Under the pieces are notes generated by a model that saw only the letters and a program-made list of their open reading frames with translations, had not been told where the DNA came from and did no database searches. From assembly GCA_020740775.1 (NCBI GenBank), contig JAHEWK010000032.1, forward strand, positions 186,001-250,000: a stretch of 64,000 nt of DNA, given 5' to 3'. A program made the translations under genes and the position numbers. Each line of letters opens with the position of its first letter. The first letter of the stretch is position 1. Below are positions 26,002 to 36,832 of the stretch, in pieces. The DNA is from Ilyonectria destructans (Eukaryota > Ascomycota > Sordariomycetes > Hypocreales > Nectriaceae).

Positions 26002-28880
26002 TTACTCTTCTGGCTCTGCCATATACATAAACACCCGACAAATGTTGGACACATCTACTCCAGCCCATAGAACCCTCTTGCCCATCCATCTCCATACCTG
26101 CTCACTTCTCTCCTTCATAGACATGCCGCCCCCAAACGTCCCTCTAAACCCAAGCCTCTCATAGAGCAGATCAGCATCGTCAGGTATGCAAGTCCCCACG
26201 TAGGCAATCGTGGAAACCATCACCCCCTCATACTGGCACCCTCGGCCACGTATTTTCTGCCATCCTCCCTCTACTATATCTTCCTCCCAGGCATCGCATA
26301 GCTCCTGCGGCACAAAACAACCCAAGCAGTATCCAAAGTCCTCCATGACCTTATTCCGCCGTAGGAATCTGTCCATCTGAACGGCAACGCCAAAGGCTGC
26401 CCTCCTTTTCTCATCCATATCCAGTATTCTAGTACACTGAACCCCAGAATGCACCCGATCCCCAATCCCTCTAGACCAACAAAAAATACAGCCGTCAAGG
26501 CCTCGCTCCTGTAGTCTCTGCCTGAACTCTCTGAACTCCTCCTGTTCCTTCATACCGTGAGTGATCGCTCGGCCTCTAGCCGCTTGTACATCCAACTCTC
26601 GCATCCGTATACCTACCTCCTCCTCGTCTTCTGAGATGCCTAATTCCTCTAGGTCAACGGCTTCGCTTCGAGCCTGGCAGATATCACATAGTTCTTCCCC
26701 TTCTTCACACCCATGCCGGTCTGTCCGTCCATCCATAACCGAGTCCATAACCACACGGCGGCACGCTCGTCCGCTAATGTAGTCATCAGTGGCAGCATCT
26801 TCTACCACCAAAGGCCGCTGCCTTCCTGGCACACCTTTGATATCCACTCGGACGATAATGGCCTCACTCCGCAGCCCGTCTCGGCCTGCTCGCCCACTCT
26901 GCTGTGCGTAATCAGCCATCTCAAATGGCATCTCGATATGCAGCACCACACGGATGTCAGCCACGTCGATGCCGAGACCGAGCGCATTCGTCGCCACAAT
27001 CACTCTTCCATCGCCATACTGATCTCGCCTCAACCCGCTCATCCATACCCGCAGTCTCTCTGCTTTGCCGTCACGCGTATCGACCTCGCGATGGTAAGCA
27101 TCGCACCCGAACTCCTCTGCCAGAGCTTCTGTTGCCTCTACCCGTTGGCAGTATATGATAATCTTAGCAGGCCATGGATATTCCTCTAGCTTCTGGTCGA
27201 CAATCTCTCTTGCTGTAAGGACAACCGCCGCAGTCGCCTCTCCAGCGCTAGCTGCAGGGATTGACCTCACGCTATAGGCGACGTTAGTACGTGTTGTCCT
27301 CATCCGAATCATAACAACATCCTCACGCCTTGTATTAATAAGGCTGAAGAGCGCATCCTCTCGGGTGGGCGGGAGTGTGGCAGTAAGGTAGACCATTTGC
27401 ACTCCAATAAGTGCGAGGCCTCCTAGCTCTCGCAGCTTAGGTCGGAACGCTCTTGTGCCCTCGAGAATCGTGTGACCCTCATCAATGACAAATCGGTCTA
27501 GCCGTGCCGTAACCCGCAGCGACTCGACGTAGTCCTGAAACCGCTTCGTCATGGCGGACTCTGGCGTTGTGAACACGATCGAGACGTTCCCGGGAGCCCG
27601 GTCGCTCCTCCACTCAGCACACGAGATGTTCAGTTTCTGACACCGGTCCAGCATATCGCCCTGGAGAGAGACAAGCGGGACGACAACGACTGTTACTCCG
27701 CCAGGGCAGCTAGCTGCTGGTAGCATAAAGCACAGGCTCTTGCCAGTACCAGTCCCCATCACCACCACAATCGGGCTCTTGTTCATCATAATCGACTCGA
27801 CTGCCTCCCGCTGTTTGCCTCGGAAGCGGGTTTGGTCCCCATATAAGCGGCAGAGTTCTCGATCGATGTTGATCCGCCGCAGGATCTTCCACCGCCTGAG
27901 CTGGAGTTCCTGCAACGCTTCGTAGTGTAGTGATGGATTTTTCCGCTTGCGCCCCGGCTTGAGAACCTCCCCAAATCCATCAACAGCAGATGGAAACCCA
28001 AGAAGCCGGTGCCACTCTTGGCTAATAAACCGGAAATTGACGCGCCGCTCGTTCGTCTCGAAGCAACCCTCGGTGATAAGCCGCCCATAGACCAGGCCCG
28101 CAATCAAGGATCTGTGCCCGGCTTGGATATCCCATGGGCTATCTTCATCGCCCTCATTGTCGCTGCCACTGCCATAGCCCTCATCCGCCTCGCCGATAAG
28201 GGTCGCATGTGCCGTAGTTGCATTCCGGAAATACCGACGCGTAAATGCAATCGCGAGATGCCTCCAACTACTAATCGTAACCCCTTTCTCGCAGCCAGGT
28301 CGGCTCATCCTTCGCAAGATACGGGTCATTCGGGGCGATGTCCAGTGTTGCCCGGGGCCTAACTTGCGCACTCCTCCTACAGGCTCTTGCGACGGACCTC
28401 CCTCGCTTCTGGTTTCACCTGTATCCGACCCATTCCCATCCTCATCATCGCTGACATTGTCATCTAAGGTCTCCTCTGTAGCCCAGAGACTAGCACTAAA
28501 CTGGTCTACATCCCAACTATTGGCTTGCCCCTCCTCCCAGTACGGCAACGCAAGCCAGAGGTAATAGACCAGCAGAATACTGACCTCCCGGGGTATGAAC
28601 CGATGGATGATCTTGAGTCGCTCTGTCTTTGAGAACCCTTTGTGGTAGGGATGGGGGCTGTTGTTGGGGGTGGGACTGACCAATCTTGCAACTCCTTCTG
28701 ATCGCGGATGATGCCTGGGATCGCTTGCACGACGGCTTGGATCTCCTTTGACTTGTCACTTGCTGGCGATGCTGCATGATGTGACTTTATATGGCGGGTT
28801 ACTTCATTCCCAACACATGCCACTCTGCACGCCTGGCAAATCACGAATGGGTATTCGGGCAAATGAATAAACGGCTCCAT
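26002..28880 (-). CDS. telomere-linked-type RecQ helicase with OrsD-like N terminus, frameshifted near 28660
   Basis: The ATG at 28880 opens FVICQACRVACVGNEVTRHI and IQAVVQAIPGIIRD followed by VPPPTTAPIP, a layout like the OrsD domain that heads many fungal telomere-linked helicases. The frame then moves by one base around 28640-28680 into a frame of 893 codons with RecQ motifs: Walker A MGTGTGKS, motif II DEGH, motif III YLTATLPPT, motif V ATNALGLGIDVADI and motif VI QQSGRAGRDG. Cysteine pairs follow at CDIC and CIFC. RecQ-type enzymes unwind DNA from 3' to 5'. The second frame has no early ATG, so either an unseen intron joins the parts or the gene is broken. Such genes are typical of chromosome ends and repeat-rich islands. 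Confidence 0.75.
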
Positions 28881-28883
28881 CTT

Positions 28884-30920
28884 GATGATGTTTATGTATG
28901 ATGTTTACACTTTACTATGTTAACTTGACTGTCTTGTTTTGTTCTTTTTGGTATTTGCTTTTTGCTGGTTGCTGTGGTGGGACTGGAACTTTAAATCTAA
29001 CCCTTGCCTTGACTGACCCTTCCGCTTGGTGTCTCCCGCCTGCACTGACCCTTCCGCGGGCTCCGCTCTCGACGTCCTCGACCCAATATGTCTGCAACTT
29101 CAACTGCATCGCAACGCTTCAATTTGGGTTCTTCTGGTCTGTAATTTGGAATGGGATATCTCCTGATTGATATCTTTCTGTGCATGTGTTTCATTTTTAT
29201 TTTTATGGTCCTGGTTTTAATAGAACTCTTCGTTGATGATTTTAATAGACTTCATACCCTTGCTATCAATAGCGCTGTTTGCTTTACTATGGGAAATCAA
29301 TAGACCTCTTCGAAGAGTTCCTACACAGATTGCGGATAGGTATAAATGATATGATCAGATAAGTGCCAACAAGGCTACAGTATCTCAATGACAGTATTAT
29401 TCCACGTTATTCTGCGGTGACTGTTCTGCTTCCTAGGACCCGACCGCTGAGGCCTTTCCCCTCATCCAGCCGTAGCTTGTCCGGCAAAACCTCGGTAGAT
29501 CCTTCTAGGGATTTCCCTGGACCTCCCGGTCTAGCATAAGCACAGTAATACATAGCGGTCAGGCTAATTGAGGTAGCCAGCTATATTAATAGCTGAGGAG
29601 CTGGGTGTCCTTATGATAGCCAGGTCCTTGAGTTAATGTACTAAGAGGTTGAAGGTGGATCGCTGTGGTTATTACTCGGTCCAAGGTAAGATCATTAGGA
29701 CCGTTAGTCCTGTCGGTCCTGTGTAAGCTCACGTAACTATTATAGGGTTCTGCCCGTTCTGACCGCCTGGTCAGACCTAGGTCGCGACATAGGTCGCGAC
29801 AGAACTGTTAGTGCCACCTGGTAAGAATATGCTGTAAGCAACTGAATTCGCACTGTGATAAGCCATATGTCCATAATGTGGTCCGTGCGGAAACTCCTTT
29901 AATATTGGACAGGAGGGACCGGTCCGGCAAGCGGCCCGCCAAAGGAAGCCTGGAGGAACTGTGAATAAGGGGTCCAAGTTCAGCCTCAGTTTTTGTATCG
30001 GCTTTATCTCTCTGTGCACAGACATTTTCGTCTGGCTAGTGGGGCACCTCATGGCCAAGCCCCCCACAGTGCGCCTGCCTGGGACACGGACCTTGATGAG
30101 CTAAATCCGATCTATAGTCCATTTTTGGCTCCAAATACGAATTACTGTAATCCGTGCTGTATTATGATCGAGATCCGAGTTATCATATGTTCTTCTATTA
30201 GCTACATAGTAACCGAAGTATTATAGTACCGTATCTGATAGTGTCGCATTGCCAGCTACACTAAAAGGGAATGCGCACTCCGCTAGAACATAGTGCAAAT
30301 ACTATAGATATACTGAATGTGACATACCCCCCCAGATTAGCGATTGTTGCGTGAGGTGATCTGAATAGTGGTGTCGAGAGGCAGGCTGTACTGCTCTGTG
30401 TGACTGTGCCCGGCTTGATGTGTGTGTGACGCCCGGTGCGACCTTGTTGAAGATGCGGGGTTCGAACTGCCGACCACATCTGGTTGGCGTAGGGGTTGCC
30501 TATTTCAGCTGCGATAGCAATTTTCAGTGGAAGTTACAGGACACTGTCCTCCCGGGCTCATAACTGTTGCATCTAAGAGATGGAAGTGATCATGTGTGTG
30601 AGAAGCTCTTGCTATTCTTCCTATCTGATGAGGGTCTTTGGGTCAGTCTTATAGATGAAGAGACTGATGATGACCTCGGGCAGCCAAGGCGGTCCGGATG
30701 CTACGGACTATTTGACTTTATCTAGCTATCCACCTGATCATAGGAAAAGCTAGGCTTATGACGAGGCTGATGACGAGGCCAGTGACGAGGAAAGTGGCTG
30801 TGGAACCTTATGATAAAGGGCAGAAAGCTTGACTGTTGTCATAGCTGTAAAATCCGATATCCCGATATGTGACAGATAGCTTCTTAAAAAATGAGCATAG
30901 TCAATGTTTCTACCCTTAAA
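28884..30920. other. intergenic, probable old repeats
   Basis: No gene recognised. A block at about 29276-29801 may be a solo LTR and is listed separately. At about 30450 GGTTCGAACT resembles a tRNA B box, but no cloverleaf fits. Confidence 0.35.
29276..29801 (-). repeat. possible solo LTR
   Basis: On the minus strand the block opens TGTCGCGACC, a common start for fungal Ty3/gypsy LTRs, with a second copy of that decamer 12 bases on, and could end GCAAACA. No matching second LTR, coding sequence or target-site duplication is present, so the ends are tentative. Confidence 0.25.
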
Positions 30921-30921
30921 T

Positions 30922-31491
30922 ACAATATGCGGTTTTGGCTGGTTTTGTCGCTGGGCGCAGAGTGCGGGCGTCACGTCTGTTCATGCGATTGATCTGTCAC
31001 AAAATATGCTCGGCTGAACAAAGTCCATGACAGAAGATTACGAAATTACATATCAACGCCGACCTGGATAGACTGAAACTTCCAGAGGCTGATAAAGGGG
31101 CGTATGATGTAGTCTTCAGCTGGCTTGCACTACAATACCGTGTCCAATTCCCAGAACTAGTTCGAGAGGTCCATCGAATGCTCAAACCTGGGGCCCCCTT
31201 CGTGTTCTCCATCGAGCATCCTATCTTCACTGCACCATCTCGCCCTGGATTCATAACCGACTAACGTTAGGTCACGAATATTGGTCGTTAGACGACTATC
31301 AGAAGGAGGGCTTATGAGTGACACAGTGGCTAGTGGATGTAGTTCAGAAGCAGCATCGCATAGTTGCTACGTATATCAACACTTTTATATATGAATGATT
31401 CGAGATAGGGGCTTTTGATGAGTGGTATCCAAAGCCAGAAGAGCTGGAGAAGCATCCTTGGCATCGTGTGTTTGATTTTGCAAGTCGTTAG
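30922..31491 (+). pseudogene. class I SAM-dependent methyltransferase pseudogene
   Basis: Three frames carry one methyltransferase in order. CGFGWFCRWAQSAGV and VHAIDLSQNML (about 30928-31012) cover the SAM-binding loop and the acidic residue after it. After a TGA and a one-base shift come NADLDRLKLPEADK, YDVVFSWLALQY and REVHRMLKPGAPFVFSIEHP, then after further stops DDYQKEGL, KQHRIVATYINTF and FDEWYPKPEELEKHP, ending at TAG 31489-31491. This is the layout of small UbiE/type-11 methyltransferases. At least four stops and one shift make it non-functional. The N terminus before the glycine loop is too decayed to read. Confidence 0.75.
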
Positions 31492-31494
31492 TTA

Positions 31495-32447
31495 TCCCAT
31501 CCTTCCTGTCTTTTTCTTTTTCTTCTTATAGCCTTCTCCTAGCTAGAAATATTCCATCTAGCTGCAAGGGCTGTCTCCCCTACTTTTTGACTACGGATAT
31601 CAAAAGGAAAATTGGGCAATCCAACCAAAGAGATAGGCGATACGCTGGCGTCTGGTACAGGAACGGCCGCGAAACTTGTCCGCCAATTGAATATTAGGAC
31701 CAAAATCGGGGCTATGTGGCGGTGTACAGTGCGATTATCCATTGGACACGGAATAAGACTGCAAGGTGGCACTAACATTTCTGCCCATCCATTTGTGGCT
31801 CCGGCTGACATGGATGACAGGAGCCGTTTCTGGCTTTGTTATGTCCCTCCGCCGGCCAAGGTACACACTGCTCTTGACCACGCACGGTACCCAGCCACAA
31901 TGCGCCACAGGTATGTGGTCTCTGGCTTGGAAGATGTGGATGGAAGGGCTCACACTGCGGCCACCTGACCATGATCTGAAGACGTAGTACAAACCTCTGT
32001 GTATAGTGGCGAGGTAGACTGGACAGGGTAGGAGGCGGAATGTGTTTAACATGGTGCGGCTGGGCATGACTCACAGCACGATAGAGGCACAAATGTTCTA
32101 TGGTGTCATGTCAATTGGCCAATGTGATCAGTTTGTCCCAGGTGCGAACGCACTTTAGATACCTTAAACGGACATAAGTCGCTACTAAACAGTTACTACA
32201 CATCATACTACTCAAAGTAGATATAGTTAATTCTCATTTTATTCTAAATAAAAGGTGATCAACATCACAGAATCGCCTAAATGACAAGGTTAAATTTTTA
32301 TTACTTATCGCTGCAGTCATATCCGCATATCTGAAGAAAAGAGAACACCGTTCCTTTCTCTCCAATTAGCTGACGCTCTCTCCTTGGAAACCCTCATCGC
32401 AACTGCCTTAGGTGCAGACACCTCATACCGGGCCCAGCATAGGCTCA
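31495..32447. other. intergenic, no gene recognised
   Basis: Only short overlapping frames with no recognisable protein. The right end is the 3' flank of the GH16 gene. Confidence 0.4.
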
Positions 32448-33425
32448 TTACTTATCATTGTAACTGGAAGTAGATTGGTCGAAGATCTTTATGGAATTGA
32501 TGAGCCAGTAGGCCTCAGTGAAGGCAGCTGGGTTGGCAGCGACGTAATCATTACAGTTGGAGGAGAGGGCAGAGCACTCAAGATTAGTATTCCAGATCTC
32601 AGCGGAGCCGGCCCAGTCTCCACAGAAGGTGGTGTCGAAGACTAGGTTGTTGTCCATAAAATAGGTATCTATGTTACAGCCAGAGCCGCCAGTGAAGCGC
32701 GCAGTAGGCAGGCCCCACCCAGACGGATCAAGGAAGTCGGTCTTAATGTTGTCAGGGATCTGATTGCGGGCGAAGAACCAGATAGAAATGTGATCTGAGG
32801 TCCACTCCATAGCATACACGCCGCCACCATTAGCATTAAAGCTATTACCGTAATTCTGATAATTGGCAGTGCTTTGGCCGCAGCCGGTGTGAGCATAACC
32901 AGCGTTGCAGTTAGACTCTAATAAAATGGTACTTTCCAGAGTCCCTTCGTTTGTAATATAGCAGCCGGAACCGGTGTGAAGAGTGATAGTATTGTGGACT
33001 TGAGTATTAACACCCTCAATAATATCAATCTCTCCAGAGACGGGCCAGTTGGGTCCGAAGAGCCACATAGCAGGCCAGACTCCACAGATGCTGCCAGGCA
33101 TATGGATGATATCAGCAATAAAGAGGCCGTGGGTAAAAGAAGTTTGAGAAGTTACACGGACCGATTTGCGGCCACTGGCAGGGCTGACTGTAGTGGTATC
33201 AACACCCATATAGATGGCGCCGTTACGGTCACCAGCGAGACCTTCACTAACAGCAGTCTCAAAGTCAACATACTCAACGAAGCCATTGGTTGGGTCCTCC
33301 TCGTTGAAGAAATCGAATGAGGTAAAGAAGTTTGTAGTATCATAGGTGATGCTGAGGGTGTATATGGTGGCGTGGGCGATTTTACTGAGGACCACAAGGC
33401 TGAGGGCAGGGTTTAAGGGATGCAT
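32448..33425 (-). CDS. GH16 endo-1,3(4)-beta-glucanase, secreted
   Basis: Intact single-exon gene of 325 residues. Glycoside hydrolase family 16 enzymes cut beta-1,3 or mixed-linkage beta-glucans by a retaining mechanism. The catalytic signature GEIDIIEG gives E132 as nucleophile, D134 as helper and E137 as acid/base. Other family features are GVWPAMWLFGPNWP just before it and YAMEWTSDHISIWFF after it. The first 18-20 residues (LSLVVLSKIAHATIY) look like a signal peptide, so the enzyme is probably exported or cell-wall bound. Length and motif order fit the fungal mixed-linkage glucanase group. No stop or frameshift is present, in contrast with its neighbours. The ATG at 33425 is the only start that includes the signal peptide. 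Confidence 0.88.
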   Translation of the reverse strand: MHPLNPALSLVVLSKIAHATIYTLSITYDTTNFFTSFDFFNEEDPTNGFVEYVDFETAVSEGLAGDRNGAIYMGVDTTTVSPASGRKSVRVTSQTSFTHGLFIADIIHMPGSICGVWPAMWLFGPNWPVSGEIDIIEGVNTQVHNTITLHTGSGCYITNEGTLESTILLESNCNAGYAHTGCGQSTANYQNYGNSFNANGGGVYAMEWTSDHISIWFFARNQIPDNIKTDFLDPSGWGLPTARFTGGSGCNIDTYFMDNNLVFDTTFCGDWAGSAEIWNTNLECSALSSNCNDYVAANPAAFTEAYWLINSIKIFDQSTSSYNDK

Positions 33426-33773
33426 GATTGTTTGACGGGAGGGTATTCTCGGATCGAGTCTGAAGTTTCCAGGGAGAATAAGGACATACTAGATTGATTG
33501 ATAGGAGATGTAAGGTATGAAAGCATCAAGACACGTCGGTTTTGCATAGAACGGGCAGGAAAGGGACTTCCCTAATAAGATGAATGAATTGGGGATCACT
33601 GGGATCTAATTCTCCCATCCCCTAATCGTACTGCACAGCCCCGGGAGACGCATCTTGTCGATTAAAATGTAACCACAACCCCTAATCAGGCATCAAGTGA
33701 ATGTTTAATCTGTTACAGTAACAATTGGCGTGGTTAACGTGAATTTGTCAACAAATGGCTTGATTGATTATTT

Positions 33774-33992
33774 AGCGTCCACTTCCGGTCTCCCCAACGT
33801 CAGGAATTGGCCATTGCAGGCCGCCTGGGCAAGCAACATGCAGCGCCGTTAGGTTGGTCCAAATATTCTCGTCCCAAGCCTGGGCAGGGTTCGAATCCAC
33901 GACACTCCACGAGCGCTTCCCGAATCCACTACACTGAGGCATGATGTGCCGTGGATTTGAACCCTGAGCCTGGGACAGGTCTAGTGGACGCT
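33774..33992. repeat. 219-bp element with inverted ends and an internal palindrome
   Basis: The block begins AGCGTCCACT and ends AGTGGACGCT. Inside, CCTGGGCAGGGTTCGAATCC at about 33878 faces GGATTTGAACCCTGAGCCTGG at about 33953 as an imperfect inverted repeat. It overlaps the 3' end of the gene read from 35015, whose stop lies at 33929. This is consistent with a MITE-like insertion. Confidence 0.5.
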
Positions 33993-35015
33993 TGCAGAGA
34001 ATGTCCATCTCCGGACCTGGTACATAATGCATCCGCTGGGAATACAAAATCCCTCAATCTATGCAGTTCGAGCGTGATGAAAGAAGCCGCATGTGACCCT
34101 TGTTTTCTTTGTGATTGTTCCGCCTCTCCTCGGCGCTGGGGTATGGTTCGGCTGTTGATGTGGCTGTGCGGGGGGATCTTAAAATAAGTTGCTCCAAACA
34201 GCAGACAGTAACTTCGTGCACGAGCCGTCTTGCTTGGCTCGGGAGCTGGCACCATCGCCTTGGGAGATCCTTCAATAAGCTCATCATCCCAAAGCAATCC
34301 TTCCATGCAAATATCTTCATTCAGGTATTGCACGTTAATTGTGTCTTCTGCCTGAAATGGGTCATGCTGATCAATCTCTGCCCCTGAATTCGAAGTGCTG
34401 GAGAGATATACAGGCATCTCCTCCTCCAGGCTACGAATGCCATTCTCTACATCATCGCCATTGGTCTCATTCCAGAGGAATAACGGCTCGTCTTTTCTCA
34501 TATTGGGTGGATCAGACTCGTCGATAGTGTCTGGCACTGATCCATTTCGCGTATTGGTTGGATTAGATTCGTCGATAGTATCGAGCGCTGATCCGAGTTG
34601 ATGACTTTCCGTAGGAGAACTGCCTGTGGGTGACGTTTGGCCAACCTCTGCTGTGTCCTCTCTGACGGTGATTTGATTGGAATTTGGCAGTTCTGACTGC
34701 TGTCGCCGTGCATTTCGCGTTGAACGTCTCTGTCGTCTTGGATATGCTTGGGGCTCACGTAGATAGTTTTGGAACTAGTATTTCGTCAGTAATTGCATGT
34801 TTAACGTGTGTGATAACGCGTACCAGAAGATTAAAATCCGGAATTGTTTCGCCATCAGGGATATGGCCTCCGACGCTGAAATCACCGGCTATAGGGTCAA
34901 AAAAGAACAAAGCAGTGAGTATCTTGGCCTTTTGCCCCAATTGTTTGACCTTCCGTAATCCACTCTGGCCACACTTTCTGACCTTCGTTTTCTCTTTCTG
35001 TGTATGTTGGCGCAT
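33929..35015 (-). CDS. two-exon gene, weakly MADS-like N terminus
   Basis: Exon 1 is 34824-35015 from the ATG at 35015 (MRQHTQKEKTKVRKCGQSGL), a 49-nt intron (GTACGC..TAG) follows, and exon 2 is 33929-34774, in phase, for about 345 residues. The N-terminal KCGQSGLRKVKQLGQKAKIL followed by TALFFFDPIAGDFSV resembles in pattern, not in close identity, the basic helix and strand of fungal MADS-type proteins; I regard this as weak. Exon 2 has an arginine-rich patch (YPRRQRRSTRNARRQQ) that could act in nuclear import, and two copies of a repeat centred on DTIDESNPTN / DTIDESDPPN. The last 20 or so residues (VPGSGFKSTAHHASV) are encoded by the inverted-repeat element at 33774-33992, so the original C terminus was probably replaced. 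Confidence 0.5.
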
Positions 35016-35137
35016 ATCTCCCGGAATACCCAAGCTAAGAGCTTGCTGAAAATGGGCCGGGGACCATCAAAATACCGTCGCCTAGTAACTTTATCACCAC
35101 ATTATGGCTGAGCTTCCTGATACCCCAACATCCATTT

Positions 35138-35345
35138 CTGACCTTTGATAAAACTGGACATTTGGCAAAACTGGGGTTTTGGTAAAGCTGGACGTTTGGC
35201 AAAACTGGACATTTGACCAAAACTGGATATTTGACTAAAACAGGGATGTTTGACTAAAACAGGGATGTTTGACTAAAACAGGGATGTTTGACTAAAACAG
35301 GGGTCTTTGACTAAAACAGGGATCTTTGACTAAAACTGGAGCTTT
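35138..35345. repeat. 20-bp minisatellite, about ten degenerate copies
   Basis: Tandem units of the form TTTGACTAAAACAGGGATGT. Early copies (about 35138-35235) read TTTGGCAAAACTGGACA with several substitutions; later copies (35236-35345) are nearly identical. The gradient suggests recent expansion at the right end. Confidence 0.85.
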
Positions 35346-36331
35346 GACAAGATGACCCTCCAGCGAGGCGACTAGATCGCCAGTTTCATGGTTCTTTGGA
35401 AGCTCGCCGAATATGTGTATATGCTCTTTACATACCAATACAAATGCCGCAACGCCCTTCCGGAAGTAGAATTTATTGTCAACTCGCATCGCCAAGGCGC
35501 TGAGACGTCTGAGGGCCGGAAGCGTCATCCCAGACCGATCGCGGCTGGTGCTGCTGACGAAGAACGCTCTGTTAAGAGGCCCGCAACATGCTTCTTCCAG
35601 CGGAGAAACGTCCCCAGCCAGAGGGACATGACTGGGGCGCTTATCCTGAGTCAAATGCAGAATCATGACACTCTGCAAGAATTCCTGCAGAAAATCACAC
35701 CTATCCCCAGACCTATAGATGAACACTGGGACGAGGGCCACAAGCGTGTAGCCATAAGACGACAAGCGCACTTTGAAGAGCGACCCGCGCGATACTGAAA
35801 CATAGAGCGGTACACAATCGGCATCAGGCCTACGATGCACTGCGAGTTTGGTCGCGAATCAAATTAAGAAAGTGCTGTCGGCTAAACACAACTTAGGGCA
35901 TGGAGATAGGAGGTAATCTAGATATTCCCTAGCCTTCCCAATATATCTGTACCGAACCCTGCCCTTGTCCCCGCCAGTGACATGCTAGCTGAGTGAACCT
36001 GCAACACCTACCAACTGAAGACAATCGCAGCTGCCCTTCAGAGCTTGGCCGTTAATCAATCAAGATGTTGTTAGGCAGGGTATTACAGCTCCAGGGTAGT
36101 CCGGCGAGGTTGATGCGCTCAAAGCATTGTACTTCCCTCCCCCTCTCTCCCGGAAATGCCAGCAAGCCCCAAGCCCACGGATCAGGAGCTCACACGACAG
36201 ATTACCTTGTACATGACTCTGCACGATCAATCCACGGTTACATGGCTCTCGGAGAGGACGGTATTCTTGCATACTAGAATACTGAGCAAACACATTCTGA
36301 ACAAGATCGAACCTGACAGACAGCTTTCGGT
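35346..36331. other. no gene I can support
   Basis: Open frames of 136 and 182 codons overlap on opposite strands at 35292-35840. Neither has recognisable motifs or a convincing start, so neither is called. The rest shows nothing. Confidence 0.35.
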
Positions 36332-36830
36332 CTAGTTCCCTGCAGTATCCTTCAGCTTTTTTTGGTCGACAACCTCGCCTGTGAAATCCACAATGGGCTC
36401 CTCATTGGGCAAATCCTCGTCCAAATTCTGATCGAACAGTATCTTCGGATTCAAGCAAACACCCCCTTGGGGATGAAGGTCGACGCCATAATCAGAACGC
36501 TGATGATAGTGAACTGCACGCCGGCCGTGTAGACGAGTCCATTTCTGATGCTCCCTCCATCTGAGCCGCCCGTCTCCTCATACACAGAGTCGAGGTAGCG
36601 TCCTAGAAACGTGCCTGCGATAGCATACGTAACAACGTAAAAGGAGTAGAGGAAGGCCATAACAGCTCCCAATGCCGACACGTTCTTATGCTTGGATTCC
36701 TCGCGCGCCAAGGATGCTTGAATATATGCCGCAAGGGACACATCACAAGCTGCCCAACCGAAGGAAACGGGTACCAACGTTGCGGCAGCAATCCAAGCGT
36801 AGCTGACATCTCCAGAAGGAGGGTATCAGT
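36332..36830 (-). pseudogene. C-terminal remnant of a multi-pass membrane transporter (MFS-like)
   Basis: The frame reads YAWIAAATLVPVSFGWAACD, then LAAYIQASLAREESKHKNVS, LGAVMAFLYSFYVVTYAIAG, LGRYLDSV and VQFTIISVLIMASTFIPKG. This is the last third of a fungal multi-pass membrane protein of major-facilitator type. At about 36455 one base is missing. In the next frame the C terminus continues as LNPKILFDQNLDEDLPNEEP and VDFTGEVVDQKKL to TAG at 36332-36334. Upstream, the frame meets a TGA just before PPSGDVSY at about 36832 and the N-terminal two thirds are absent. It is a truncated, frameshifted relic. Confidence 0.7.
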
Positions 36831-36832
36831 AA

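Noticed and set aside
30440..30480. GGTTCGAACT resembling a tRNA B box
   Set aside because: The T stem does not pair on either strand and no acceptor stem or A box lies at the right distance.
33870..33980. GGTTCGAATCC and GGATTTGAACCC as tRNA genes
   Set aside because: They are the two arms of one inverted repeat; no cloverleaf can be drawn.
35292..35840. Long open frames on both strands as a gene
   Set aside because: They overlap each other and a minisatellite, use no convincing start and show no motif.
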